Under the pieces are notes generated by a model. It was not told the DNA's origin, did no database searches, and was given only the letters and a program-made list of their open reading frames with translations. Positions 12,701 to 21,640 of a stretch of DNA of 64,000 nucleotides are shown here, piece after piece. Origin of the DNA: Amoebophrya sp. A120. Lineage: Eukaryota; Sar; Dinophyceae; Syndiniales; Amoebophryaceae. Each line of letters begins with the position of its first letter. Position 1 is the stretch's first letter. Made by a program: the position numbers and the translations under genes. Location of the stretch: NCBI GenBank assembly GCA_905178155.1, contig CAJINV010000011.1, positions 2,733,531-2,797,530 on the forward strand. Direction: 5' to 3'.

Positions 12701-14829
12701 GGCGTCGACGTAACTTTCTTCGCCCCGCCCCCGACTAAAACTCTTCTACCCGGCAACAGCCGTCGGCTACTCGCCACAGAGCCAACATCGCTTTTGCTGC
12801 AGTCGCTTCCCAACTCTACCTCCTGTTGCGCGGCGGCCTTGCCGGTATTTGTTCCTGCACCAGCGATAGGAGAAGATGAAGAGGCCATTAGACCCGTAGC
12901 AGTTTCATGATCGTGTTGACCTGCGGCAGTAGCAACTACAGCAGCTTGCTCCGGCATGCTCCTGCCTTGCTTTGACGAAGAAGTGCCTCCAACTTTCTTC
13001 GCCGTCTCTACTTCCACAGGGGAAGCCGCACCAGATTTGTGTACTGCGTCGGGAATAAGTAGCGACGGAATTATCTGTTTGGGAGCCACCGGCAAAGCGT
13101 TCAATGCATCCGAGGTTAAACCGCTTTTGGGCTTTTTACTCAGCAGCCGTCGCCGCGGTCCACCACCGAACATCGAGGATATCACGCTCTTCGCCGGGGA
13201 CGAGTCGTTCGCCTCTTTCTGTCTTTCCGACGGCTGCAGAACCATCTTTGGAGGTGCGGCTGAAGCAGGCTGGGGCTGCGTGGTACCTGGGAGCGTGGTG
13301 GTGGTTGTTGTAGTCTTCGAGACCGGAGGTGCGGATTTATGTTCTTCTCTTCTTGGTAGAACTTCTGCGACGCTGGTCTCATCCCTGTTGTTCGCTTTCG
13401 ATATTTCGGCAGCAATGCCAGCGTCCTCTGGTTCCGCCCTACCAACTTCCGCCAACTCCGACTTCTGTTGTTGTTCCTGCGCTACCGGTGCGGCCGTTGG
13501 TAACAACGTCGCGGGCTCCTGCGGCTTAGCAGCCACGACGGGTAATGCATTTAACGCGTCGAGCGTCAAGTTGCTCTTTGGTTTTTTGCTTAGCAACCTC
13601 CGTCTCGGTGGTCCACCACCAGCACTGAACATGGAGGAAGCCACGCTACGTGCTGGGGAAGCATCGTTCGCTTGCTTTTGTTCTCGCTCCGACGGCTGAA
13701 GCATCTTCTTATTTGCCTCGTTGGCCGGGGCTGGTTGGAGTGCCGGCTGCGTTCTTGGCGGAACAGATACTGGAGCAATATTTGCCTTGAGAAGCACATC
13801 AGGCAACTGCGCTTGTTCCGGATCCGTTTCTGGCTGCAACATTGGCGCCAGAGGTTTCTGTTCCATCACCGGCAGAGAGTTCAAGGCATCTACCGTCAAG
13901 TTGCTCTTGGCTTTCTTGGGCAGCAGCCGACGTCGCGGTCCGTTGAACATGGAGGAAACGTGAGAAGACGCACCACCTACGCTCTTTGCCGGAGAGGAGT
14001 GGTTGCAGCCGGGAGGAGGTGCTTCAACTGGAACTCGAACTGCGGTGGAAGGCTGATTTGAGACCACAACAACTGGTGCAGCAACAGGAGCGGACTCGAG
14101 TAGTGCCGGGGGAGCGGTTGCTGGAGCTGTCTCTGCCTTTCGATCCTCCAGTAGACCACCTGGCTTTATTTCGTCTTGCGCATCCTGCACTGTACCGCCG
14201 GACACTGCCCCGGGGTTTCCGACTTCCTGCCCATCAAACGGAAACGGCTTCGCGACAACTGGAAGGGCGCTTAGCGCGTCCAAGGTCAAGTTGCTTTTCG
14301 GTTTTTTTGAAAGAAGCCGCCTTCTCGCTCCAGCGGCAGGTCCGCCCATCATGGACGAAACATGGGAGGACGAAGCCCCGCCGATGCTCTTCGCAGGGGA
14401 AACCTCCCGTTTGGCTGCGGCAGGAGCAGTTCCACTAGTTGGCGCATCTTGCTGGAGGACGGTGGTCCTGTTCACATCGACAGCGGTAGTAGATGGGGGG
14501 ACACGACCTTCTACAGTATTGCCGACGGGGAGTTCCACCTGCCGCTCCTTCGGTGCGAGAACTTTCGATGCTTCTCCCGCGGTTGTCTTTCCTGTAACCG
14601 GATTTTGATGTGCAGAAACAGCTGGAACCTTCGATGCTCCGACCGGTCGCGGGAGAAGGCGGCCATTGCCAGCGGGTCTCGGAGCGAGGCTGCTGATACG
14701 GCTTTGAACAGAAACTTCGCTTTCGGAACGCGCTCCATCACTGGTCGTGGTTCCGCGCTTGGGTGGTAGGGTGCGCTTCAGGAGTGTGCGCTTCGGCGCG
14801 GGTTGAGGTTGTTGGCTGGATTGGGACAT
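758..14829 (-). CDS. giant SNF2-family chromatin-remodelling ATPase (six exons)
   Basis: Predicted nuclear ATP-dependent DNA translocase. Exons 14829-12131, 11974-10014, 9849-6093, 5807-3869, 3713-1704 and 1537-758 sum to 13,146 nt, or 4,381 aa. Motif I (DEMGLGKT) is near residue 2583, motif Ia ([13 protein letters not shown]) near 2685, and motif II (IDEAH) near 2812, directly after an introner. Motif IV ([11 protein letters not shown]) is near 3087, motif V ([14 protein letters not shown]) near 3440, and motif VI ([10 protein letters not shown]) near 3468. About 300 residues are inserted between motifs IV and V in lobe 2. The first ~2,550 residues are low-complexity and charged, with four copies of a basic RRRLL repeat. 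The C-terminus is acidic. Intron 4 (3714-3868) is an ordinary GT-AG intron; the other four are introners. The start is the first Met of the open frame. The SNF2 assignment is firm; the subfamily is uncertain (the PAKRE and HRIGQ blocks look somewhat Fun30/SMARCAD1-like). Confidence 0.92.
1543..1703. mobile_element. introner in SNF2 intron 5
   Basis: A 161-bp element with ~28-bp terminal inverted repeats: the left end reads TATGCAGTGCAAAAGTATCG and the right end is the reverse complement of TATCCTGTGCAAAAGTATCG. The 5-bp duplication ATCTC flanks it at 1538-1542 and 1704-1708. Removing the element plus one duplication (166 bp) joins the frames ending in NNGD and beginning GRSIL without a stop. 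The interior carries the 'tttgtaatgca/tttgtcatgct' words seen in other introners here. Confidence 0.88.
5813..6092. mobile_element. long introner in SNF2 intron 3
   Basis: A 280-bp element with inverted ends (ATCCTGTGTAAAAACGTACC on the left; the complement of CCTGAGTAAAAACGTACC on the right). AATTT is duplicated at 5808-5812 and 6093-6097. Excision of 285 bp keeps frame and joins FSKQKF to NVCIIDEAH, placing the intron just before helicase motif II. Inside is a second near-perfect 16-bp hairpin (5865-5880 with 5889-5904), suggesting nested insertion or internal folding. Confidence 0.86.
9855..10013. mobile_element. introner in SNF2 intron 2
   Basis: A 159-bp element. Its inverted ends (TATGCATTGCAAAAGGATCG and the complement of TATGCTCTGCAAAACTATCG) are diverged relatives of those at 1543 and 11980. 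The flanking duplication is imperfect (GGTGA 9850-9854, GGTAA 10014-10018). Removing 164 bp gives the required frame change of 2 and joins VFDDY to QSYYDSDEE. Confidence 0.84.
11980..12130. mobile_element. introner in SNF2 intron 1
   Basis: A 151-bp element with almost identical 28-bp inverted ends (TATCCTGTGCAAAAGTATCG on both strands). It has a perfect 5-bp duplication, GTTTC, at 11975-11979 and 12131-12135. Excision of 156 bp joins VKVE to TPPPAEV in frame. No GT-AG pair at the junction gives a continuous frame, so splicing appears non-canonical. Clearly homologous to the element at 1543. Confidence 0.9.
13077..14400 (-). repeat. four dispersed copies of a ~45-aa basic repeat in the SNF2 N-terminus
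   Basis: Copies lie at about 14250-14400, 13850-13995, 13522-13660 and 13077-13200. Each has SPAKS or SPARS, then SSMF/SSMM, a Gly-Pro stretch, [14 protein letters not shown] (or close) and DALNALPV. Spacers of 110-350 residues are low-complexity. The strict conservation inside otherwise drifting sequence suggests a short linear binding or phosphorylation module; no family is recognised. Confidence 0.85.
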
Positions 14830-15587
14830 CTTGAAAGTGAAACGCTAGTGTTGTTGATTGTTCGACGAGTTGAGGTATATGTATCACAACTTGAACTTCT
14901 TGCAGGGGAAGTCTTTCATCGTCGTCCTGCAAAATAAATCACTTTATTTTTCCAAACGAAAGTCGCGACTTCATGGTGGGTCGAAATCGGTTGAAAATGA
15001 TTATGATCACGACATCAAACGCATCAACGACGTGCGCGCAATCCTGTGCTGTTTTTTGGATTTGAAACAAGGGATGAATCACCTTGTCGTGTCTCGCTCG
15101 TTCTCTCATCGGGCATTTTGCGCTTCTCACGAAGACGATTTGAAATATGAAATGAGCTACCATGTGGTGGCAAGCTTAAGTACTCTCTATCTCTCGGAAA
15201 AACAAACACAAAGCGACATGAAGCGATCAAGACGAAAAAGCGACATTCAAAAACACCGAGTTGGTCTTGGTACCAACTGAGAGAGACAAATGGGAGCCAG
15301 AATTAGGTTCAAGGTCGATGTATTTGGAGGGATTCATCTTGGAACTTGAAAAAAAAATTCTGTACAACCACTTTGATGGTCCGCGTTTTCTGCTAATAAT
15401 TGCTCAGATGATTCTGATTCTTCATGCACGCAGAACTCACGACATGCTTTTTGTTTTTAGTTTTCATCATTCGAGCATAGTGATAGTTCTCAATTCAGGT
15501 TGGAAATGGAATTTGAATTTCGTCGGTGAAGAATGAGAACAGAGTGCTGGATGTGGAATGTTGTGACGAAGCCAATTTTTCAATATG
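14830..15587. other. intergenic, no gene seen
   Basis: Lies between the SNF2 start and the stop of the 342-aa gene. Only short frames of atypical composition occur. It should contain the SNF2 5' leader and the 3' UTR of the upstream gene. Confidence 0.4.
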
Positions 15588-16616
15588 CTACTTCAGCAGC
15601 CGGACGATTTTTTCTACGGAATCGTGGGCAACACACAACTCCTCTCCCCTAAGCACATCATCCGGGGCAGCGCACAAACCGCAGTTCTGCAACCACCACA
15701 TTTGTTTCTGCATGGTCGCATTCGGGCCGAAAATACTCGCCAGGTAATCGTGGAGCCGCGACCCTTCATACTGCTTGTCCCAAAATGGCACCTCCCGCGC
15801 CACGGACACACCCATTTTCCGGAAAACCTCCTCCATATTGTGCGCTCTCTCTTCGACGACCATTTGCGACTCATGCGGGCTCTCGCGGACACAGTTGCAC
15901 AGTACCGCGGGCGGCAGGCGCAGGTGCGATTTGAAATCTGCGGGGTTCACGGAGGAGTTGATGCTGTTCTTGGCCAGAATCAGTGCCGACGCAGGCGGAC
16001 TTCCAAGTCGGTGTAACACAACCCGGTCCCAATCGATCTTCGAGAACGCGTTGCCGTCGATCAACGCCTTGCTGTAGTAACTGAGCGGTCTTCCGTTGTT
16101 CTCGATTTTCTTCTGAAACAGTTCCGGGAGCTGGTTATCCAGGATCGCGTCGACGAACTCCTCTTTCTGCAGCTGGTTGTGCAAATAGAGCGTTCTCCAT
16201 GCACTCAAAACGACTTCGCCGAGCCACATTCCGTTGGTCTCTCCGAGCGCATCACTGACTGCCATCTGCGTCGATTCACCAGGGCCCGCGCACGCCCGTA
16301 TTCCGTAAATTCGCTCCTCATGTTCGGGAGGAAACACGTCCTCCCTCATGTAGACCAGTAACATGTCCATGATGTATTCAGCGCCCTCCCGCCGCTTCTC
16401 GAGTGAGAGATCGGACCGAGGACCAGTCGTCGTCTGGTTGACTTTACGTTCAGCACCGATCGTTGGAGCACCCACCGGAGGTGGGGCTGTTGCTTCTTCT
16501 TGTGATGGACCGGATTGGCTCGCTTTCCTTGATTTTGCGGCAGGAGATTTTGCACCACGACCAGCTCCGAGCAGGAAGCCCTTCTTCATTTTCGAACTAT
16601 GTTTATCTTTGTACAA
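15588..16616 (-). CDS. hypothetical protein, 342 aa
   Basis: A single uninterrupted frame with no family I recognise. The first ~80 residues are basic and low-complexity (Lys, Ala, Ser, Pro). From about residue 90 the sequence looks folded: a block with MDMLLVYMREDVFPPEHEER, a Trp-containing helix region (GMWLGEVVLSAWRTLYLHNQ), and a C-terminal part with a CNCVRESP segment and a WWLQNCGLC segment. There is no signal peptide or membrane span. The start is the first Met; a second in-frame Met ten codons on (MKKGFLL) is an equally good start. Codon use resembles the neighbouring genes, so it is probably real. Confidence 0.7.
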   Translation of the reverse strand: MYKDKHSSKMKKGFLLGAGRGAKSPAAKSRKASQSGPSQEEATAPPPVGAPTIGAERKVNQTTTGPRSDLSLEKRREGAEYIMDMLLVYMREDVFPPEHEERIYGIRACAGPGESTQMAVSDALGETNGMWLGEVVLSAWRTLYLHNQLQKEEFVDAILDNQLPELFQKKIENNGRPLSYYSKALIDGNAFSKIDWDRVVLHRLGSPPASALILAKNSINSSVNPADFKSHLRLPPAVLCNCVRESPHESQMVVEERAHNMEEVFRKMGVSVAREVPFWDKQYEGSRLHDYLASIFGPNATMQKQMWWLQNCGLCAAPDDVLRGEELCVAHDSVEKIVRLLK

Positions 16617-17576
16617 ACTACGCTGGAAATTATGCTAGGACAATACCTCTTACTCTTACCTTTCGTCACCATAAAAATACAAACACCACACTGGTCGTTG
16701 TTCATCAAGTGAAAGATTACGATATCAAGAACCGGGAAGAATCAATTGCAATTGGAATTGGATTTATTCATGCGTAGCAAGTTTTGTCACTAAGTATTTT
16801 CATCGTCATTGAACACATCAACCCAACAGGACACGAATTTCATCTGTGCGCCTGTCGTCGCAGATTTTCGTCGACACTTGACCTCAGAGAGGAAGTCGTG
16901 TCTCTCTCGCACTTTTGAAAAATCGGAATGAAATACTTCCATCATGGTTTCTCACACTACACAGTCGCTGCCTTTGGCTTTGGCTTTACCACGAGTATGC
17001 TATGTCTCTTTGACTTTGTGGTGTTGAAATTCTGGCGGCTCATACCGCTCTTTTTCTGTTTGGAATCTCCTCGATCAGACTGCACATATGAAGTGAAAGG
17101 TGTAGATGAACATGTCAGTTTCACTTTCGGACAGCGAATGAAGATCGGTTGACCGGAATTTTCCCTTCTCAACATCTTCAATGTCGCCGGAATAGTAATA
17201 TGTAGGTCTAAGTCGACGTCGTGACGCATGGGCATGTGTGCGATTTTTTCCGCTCACCATGGAGGCATAACTCGCAGTAGTACTTCTACGCTGATCCTGA
17301 TTCTATTTCATCCGTTTATAATAATAATTCGGAGGTGCCGACTGCAAAAATTGGATGGCATTGTTCGTGTCCACATTCATAAGAAAAAGAATCCCTATCG
17401 TCCTTTCGCATTCGCTGTGTAAGATACTTACTTGTGACTCGTGTTTCGCAATCGGCATCATACTTGATCGCCGTGGTCATAAATCTACTTTTCAACAAAA
17501 ACACACCGACCTCATGGCATCAATCTTGGTCCTGTTCTTCATCGCCATCTTAGCATCTCGCTCAGCATCCGGCGCT
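16617..17576. other. intergenic, no gene seen
   Basis: About 960 bp of lower-GC sequence between the 342-aa gene and the TMBIM stop codon. No conserved motif, RNA gene or introner-type inverted repeat was found. Confidence 0.4.
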
Positions 17577-18647
17577 TCAGTTGTTCGAGTTTTCTCCCAG
17601 GATTCGGAGCAGGTCTAAAAACAGGTTCAGAATATCCATGTAGATGTTCAGTGCCGCAAACACGTAGTCGTCGATGCTGAACTGCACCTTGTGCTTGCCG
17701 CCCATGATCAGCTGGGTATCGTAGATGATGTAGAAGCTGAACAGGACCGCGCCGATTCCCGCTTGGAATTTGTCCACTTCCGGGCCGGGGAAAAACATCA
17801 ACACCAGTGACATGACGCACAATCCGGCGAGGAAGGCGAAGAGGTAGGTTCCCATCCCGGTGAAGTCCGTATCGGTGCACATGGCGTAGCAGGAGAGGAG
17901 GCCGAAAATAGTGCAGGTGAGGAGAAAGACGAGGATCACGGACTGCGTGTTATACGCGGAGACGACGAAACCAACTAAAACGGACTCGAGGATGGTGAAC
18001 ACCATGAGGCAGAGGTAGTTGGATGGGTACCTGGGTTTGTTTTTTGGATTTCTTGTTTTTGCGGGTCGAAGGCGAGTTTAGTTCTGGTCGGTGTTGAACA
18101 AAATTAATTACATAAAAAAGGCCGACAGATTATCATGATGAGCAGGAGCAGTAGAGCATCGGCATCTCCCACTTCGTTAAGGTGAAGCAGTGTATCTACT
18201 ATACCTCCGAAACAGCTCCGGGTTGCAACTACCCGCACAGACGATCGCTAGCGACCCGACCATGGAGATCAAACCGAGCCAGGCGTTATTCACCACCCAT
18301 TCGTTGCTGATCATGTGGGTCGCGAAAGGGGCTGCGATTAGTGTGGTGCAGAGAAGTTGCATGGTGAGTAATCCGTACACCTTCCGGATGAAGCCCCGCC
18401 GCACCACCTTCTCCGCCATCAAGTCTTCCCCGAAACGGTCATAACTGTTGGAGCCGAAAGAACCTCCCGGCTGTTGGTTTCCGACGACCTCAAACATTCT
18501 GTCTTGTTGGTCTTCAGCAGAAGTGTGTAGTTCGTGATTAGAATCCTGCTGGTCTTGTACAACTCTAGGAGTAGTTGATGAAGATGATGTCGATCTAATT
18601 ACAGTAGCCGAACTGTCGTCTACTGTGTTGTAATTCGTGGTGTTCAT
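17577..18647 (-). CDS. TMBIM / Bax inhibitor-1 family membrane protein (two exons)
   Basis: Likely an ER or Golgi membrane protein of the TMBIM (lifeguard/BI-1) family, whose members act in Ca2+ leak and cell-death control. Exons 18647-18205 and 18030-17577 join at a GT-AG intron (18031-18204) to give 298 aa, the usual family length. The join recreates the family's RRYPSNY motif. The N-terminal ~65 residues are Ser/Thr/Gln-rich. About seven hydrophobic segments follow, ending in the hallmark IIYDTQLIMGGK, then a conserved IDDYVFAALNIYMDILNLF stretch near the C-terminus. The intron has no terminal inverted repeats. Substrate and exact location cannot be read from sequence. Confidence 0.92.
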
Positions 18648-19752
18648 ACAGGTTCAGAAAAAGCCAAACACGTCAGCTCCCGAAAGGAAGTGAGCGGGCA
18701 ACAAGAAACTTCGAGTAAGGATGGTAATAGGGGATGTTACTTTGTTTGAGATTGAGTACTTGCTGAACAGATACTGTTTGTTACAAAACCTTCACATCGT
18801 GACGAAATTCATTTCAATTAAGTACGTACCTCGGGGTAGTAGTTTCGTTGGTTCAGGTGGAGGACACTGAAGATTTTGCGAAAGCGAGAGAAAGAGATAT
18901 TACATACAGCTAGGTCGCCCAGTCAACTCGGCGAAAAAAAACCTTAGTGCTTCCTGTCAAATCAAAGTCGAAAGTCAGGACTCCGACTCCAAAAATCATG
19001 TCACCAATGTATAGAAGTTTTGCTGTCTTGAACGCTGATGCGTATGTTGTTCTCCTTTGCAAAATGCTCAGCTCCTTTCAGAACGAAAAAAGTATCCTCA
19101 CGACCGAGAGAGTTTCGCTTTCAATTTGTTCCAGAAGATGCAACAGAAAGGCAAGAACTCATAGTATCGCCTTGCGATCATATGGATATGCTGTTCCGGT
19201 GCACGAAAAATTATGTACTTGGAGAACAGATACAGATCAACAGGCTACACCGCACGTACGAAGACCGATCTTTGGAGTTAGCATTTTACTGGTGTGCCCG
19301 ATGAACGTTGTTGTAGCAGAGCCAGTTGGTGTCGTGTGAGGTCACGGCCTGCAAGTAAGATTGTAGTTCGTTGTGCTGTGTATCGTCCTCAGTCCAGGAC
19401 GACACACAGACTTCTTGATTCATCTACTCCACTCCTAGTAACCTGTTGACAACTTCAAGAAACGGTTTCTGTGTCAGCACACGGGCACATCAAAGCGAAT
19501 GTTGCTCGTCGTGCGCCGATTTTAATTTTTGTTCGACATCGCCGTCGCCAATGAGCTTTCGAAAATGGCAATACTTCTTGCAACATCGAGGAGAAGACCC
19601 GGAATGATTACTCTCAGCTGTACACAATGGGCAAATCTCGTGAAAAAACTTCTTTATTTTTGGACACAGGGACGATCGATCACGATCATCAGCATCGATC
19701 TTGTTCCGGACTTTTCAACTTGTTTGGTTTACAGAATCCAAAAAACCAAAAT
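18648..19752. other. intergenic, no gene seen
   Basis: About 1.1 kb upstream of the TMBIM start and downstream of the RING gene. Short frames on both strands lack domain-like character. No RNA gene or repeat recognised. Confidence 0.4.
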
Positions 19753-20757
19753 CTAGGAAAACATTCCGGCCTTGTCCGGATTCCTGTCTGCTTTTCGAAA
19801 GTCGTCCGTTGTGAAAACCCTCTGCCCCTTCAACGGGTCGTCCCGGCACATGGGGCAGGATTTGTTGTGTTCCAGGCTTTCCATAATACACGCATCGTGG
19901 AATAAATGCCCGCAGAGTGGCATTTTCTTCGCCTTCCGCCCGAGTTTCTCCATGCAGATCACGCAGGTGAGATCCTCGTCGAAATTGTCCACGATGCGCA
20001 GCTCGTGCCGGTCCAAGTGGTGCACTTTCCGCGGGTCCGGTTGCTCTTCGACGAGAAAGCCGAGCGACCGCACGAAGTCCTCAAAGCTGTTCATGTTTTG
20101 CATGGGGTTTCCAAATGGGGTGAATTGCTGACTCATTCTGCTCTGCTGCGCTTGCCTCTGCTGTTGGATCTTCTCGCGGGCGACCTTCTCCCTGGCTTCT
20201 TCGTCCACTTCCTGCATGGCCTGCTCCACAAACCCCCGGACACGGTCGAGATTCCTCTTCATCAACAACGTCTGATCGGTACAATTGTCCCGCCGTTGCT
20301 CCTGTTGCACATCCTCAGACGCTGCCTGTGATGGTGCTGCTGCGCCCGCTATTGACGTCGTCAGCTGCTCGAGAAGAAACTGCAGCGAGAGGAAAAATTC
20401 CAAACCAGACTGCCAAAAGATCGGATTCGTAAACCTGGTTGTCAACACGACGTTGCACCTCTCCGCAGCACTCGTGAGCCTGGTGATTATTTCATCGTTG
20501 ATGTCCATCTCGCCTCCAGGCGATGATGTTGTAGTTGAAGATACGGTGTTGACGAGGACACCTCCGTCGACTTTGTCGCACAAGGAGCTCAGACTGGCGC
20601 ACGCGGCCCTGAATTTCTTCTTGAACGACATTTGGGAGACCAAATCGGCGATTTCTGCCGGAGAGACAGGAGACGTCGATGGCGTGCTGGGCATGATCTT
20701 CTCCGGCGGTGCGGCTGCGACAGCCACGTCAGCTTCGTGCAACATTCCTTCTTGCAA
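19753..20757 (-). CDS. RING-H2 finger protein, probable E3 ubiquitin ligase
   Basis: A 334-aa single-exon protein. Near the C-terminus (about residues 268-312) is a full RING-H2 pattern: CVIC, then 11 residues to CGH, HDAC, and CPMC, i.e. C-x2-C-x11-C-x-H-x2-H-x2-C-x10-C-x2-C. RING-H2 domains bind two zinc ions and recruit E2 enzymes. Ahead of it are a Gln/Arg-rich helical stretch (about 190-215) and an LGFLVEEQPDPRKVHHLDRH segment. The N-terminal half is predicted helical with no named domain. There is no membrane span, so it is probably soluble. Substrate unknown. The first Met is taken as start; a second Met lies four codons on. Confidence 0.87.
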   Translation of the reverse strand: MQEGMLHEADVAVAAAPPEKIMPSTPSTSPVSPAEIADLVSQMSFKKKFRAACASLSSLCDKVDGGVLVNTVSSTTTSSPGGEMDINDEIITRLTSAAERCNVVLTTRFTNPIFWQSGLEFFLSLQFLLEQLTTSIAGAAAPSQAASEDVQQEQRRDNCTDQTLLMKRNLDRVRGFVEQAMQEVDEEAREKVAREKIQQQRQAQQSRMSQQFTPFGNPMQNMNSFEDFVRSLGFLVEEQPDPRKVHHLDRHELRIVDNFDEDLTCVICMEKLGRKAKKMPLCGHLFHDACIMESLEHNKSCPMCRDDPLKGQRVFTTDDFRKADRNPDKAGMFS

Positions 20758-21640
20758 TCAGATTTAGATGATCGAACAATCAAACGTAAGCGAACGAAAC
20801 AGTAGAAAGTAAGGAAATTCTGGCACAGTTTAACTTGTTGCGTTAAAAAGCATAGTGAGTCCGGAAGCCGAATCGGGAATCGTACATCGAAAAAAAAAAA
20901 CTTGGTGTTAGCCTGATGGCGGGGAGGTCCTGGTGCGAAAGTTTGAGTTTCATTAATTCGTGGCTAGATCAACCTTGACACGGACTGGGTAGCCTTGTCT
21001 CGGAAGAAAAAAACGCTTCGACCTGGTAGACTTGAGCAGGGGGAGGAGGAGGTTTATTCAAAATACGATTTTGCTGACGACTTTTATTTTCTCTGCTGGT
21101 GATTCACTCTTAGTCTTATTTTTTGCACTTGCCGTTTATTAATTTACCACGATTTGCTGAGTAGAGACGAAATTCAACCCTCGTCGGCAAGAAAATTTTA
21201 GTTGCGATTCCTTTTTGCACCACCCTCACTTGGAAAAACTCGCGCGCCTGAGGAACCCGAAGCCGAACATGAGAAGAGTATGTAAATCAGTTTCGCGGTG
21301 CGAAAAATTTCTAAAATAGCACAGATACAACTATGAACAGGAGAACGAGGAGATCCGGCTCCGGTTCGTGCGTGTCCCAAACACGAAAAACCAAAAATAA
21401 CAAATGTTGACCACCGACAAAAATCCCTGCTCAGAGAAACGCGTCCACAAAAGCGGATTGAGGATACGAAACAGGAACACCATGAAACTTCAAAGAAAAT
21501 GGAATAGAAATAGCACCACTGATGGACGAGGATGCTTGTAGGTCCCACAGATAAAAGTTGACATGTCGACAGGTGGGGAAAAAATCATCTCCAGGGGTTA
21601 AATTGTATACGAGTGTAAGAGAAACGGCAACTAAGTAAGT
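20758..21640. other. intergenic, no gene seen
   Basis: AT-richer sequence between the RING gene start and the stop of the first low-complexity membrane protein. A 116-codon minus-strand frame (21198-21548) is Ser/Phe/Cys-rich without a domain and is treated as chance. Confidence 0.4.
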
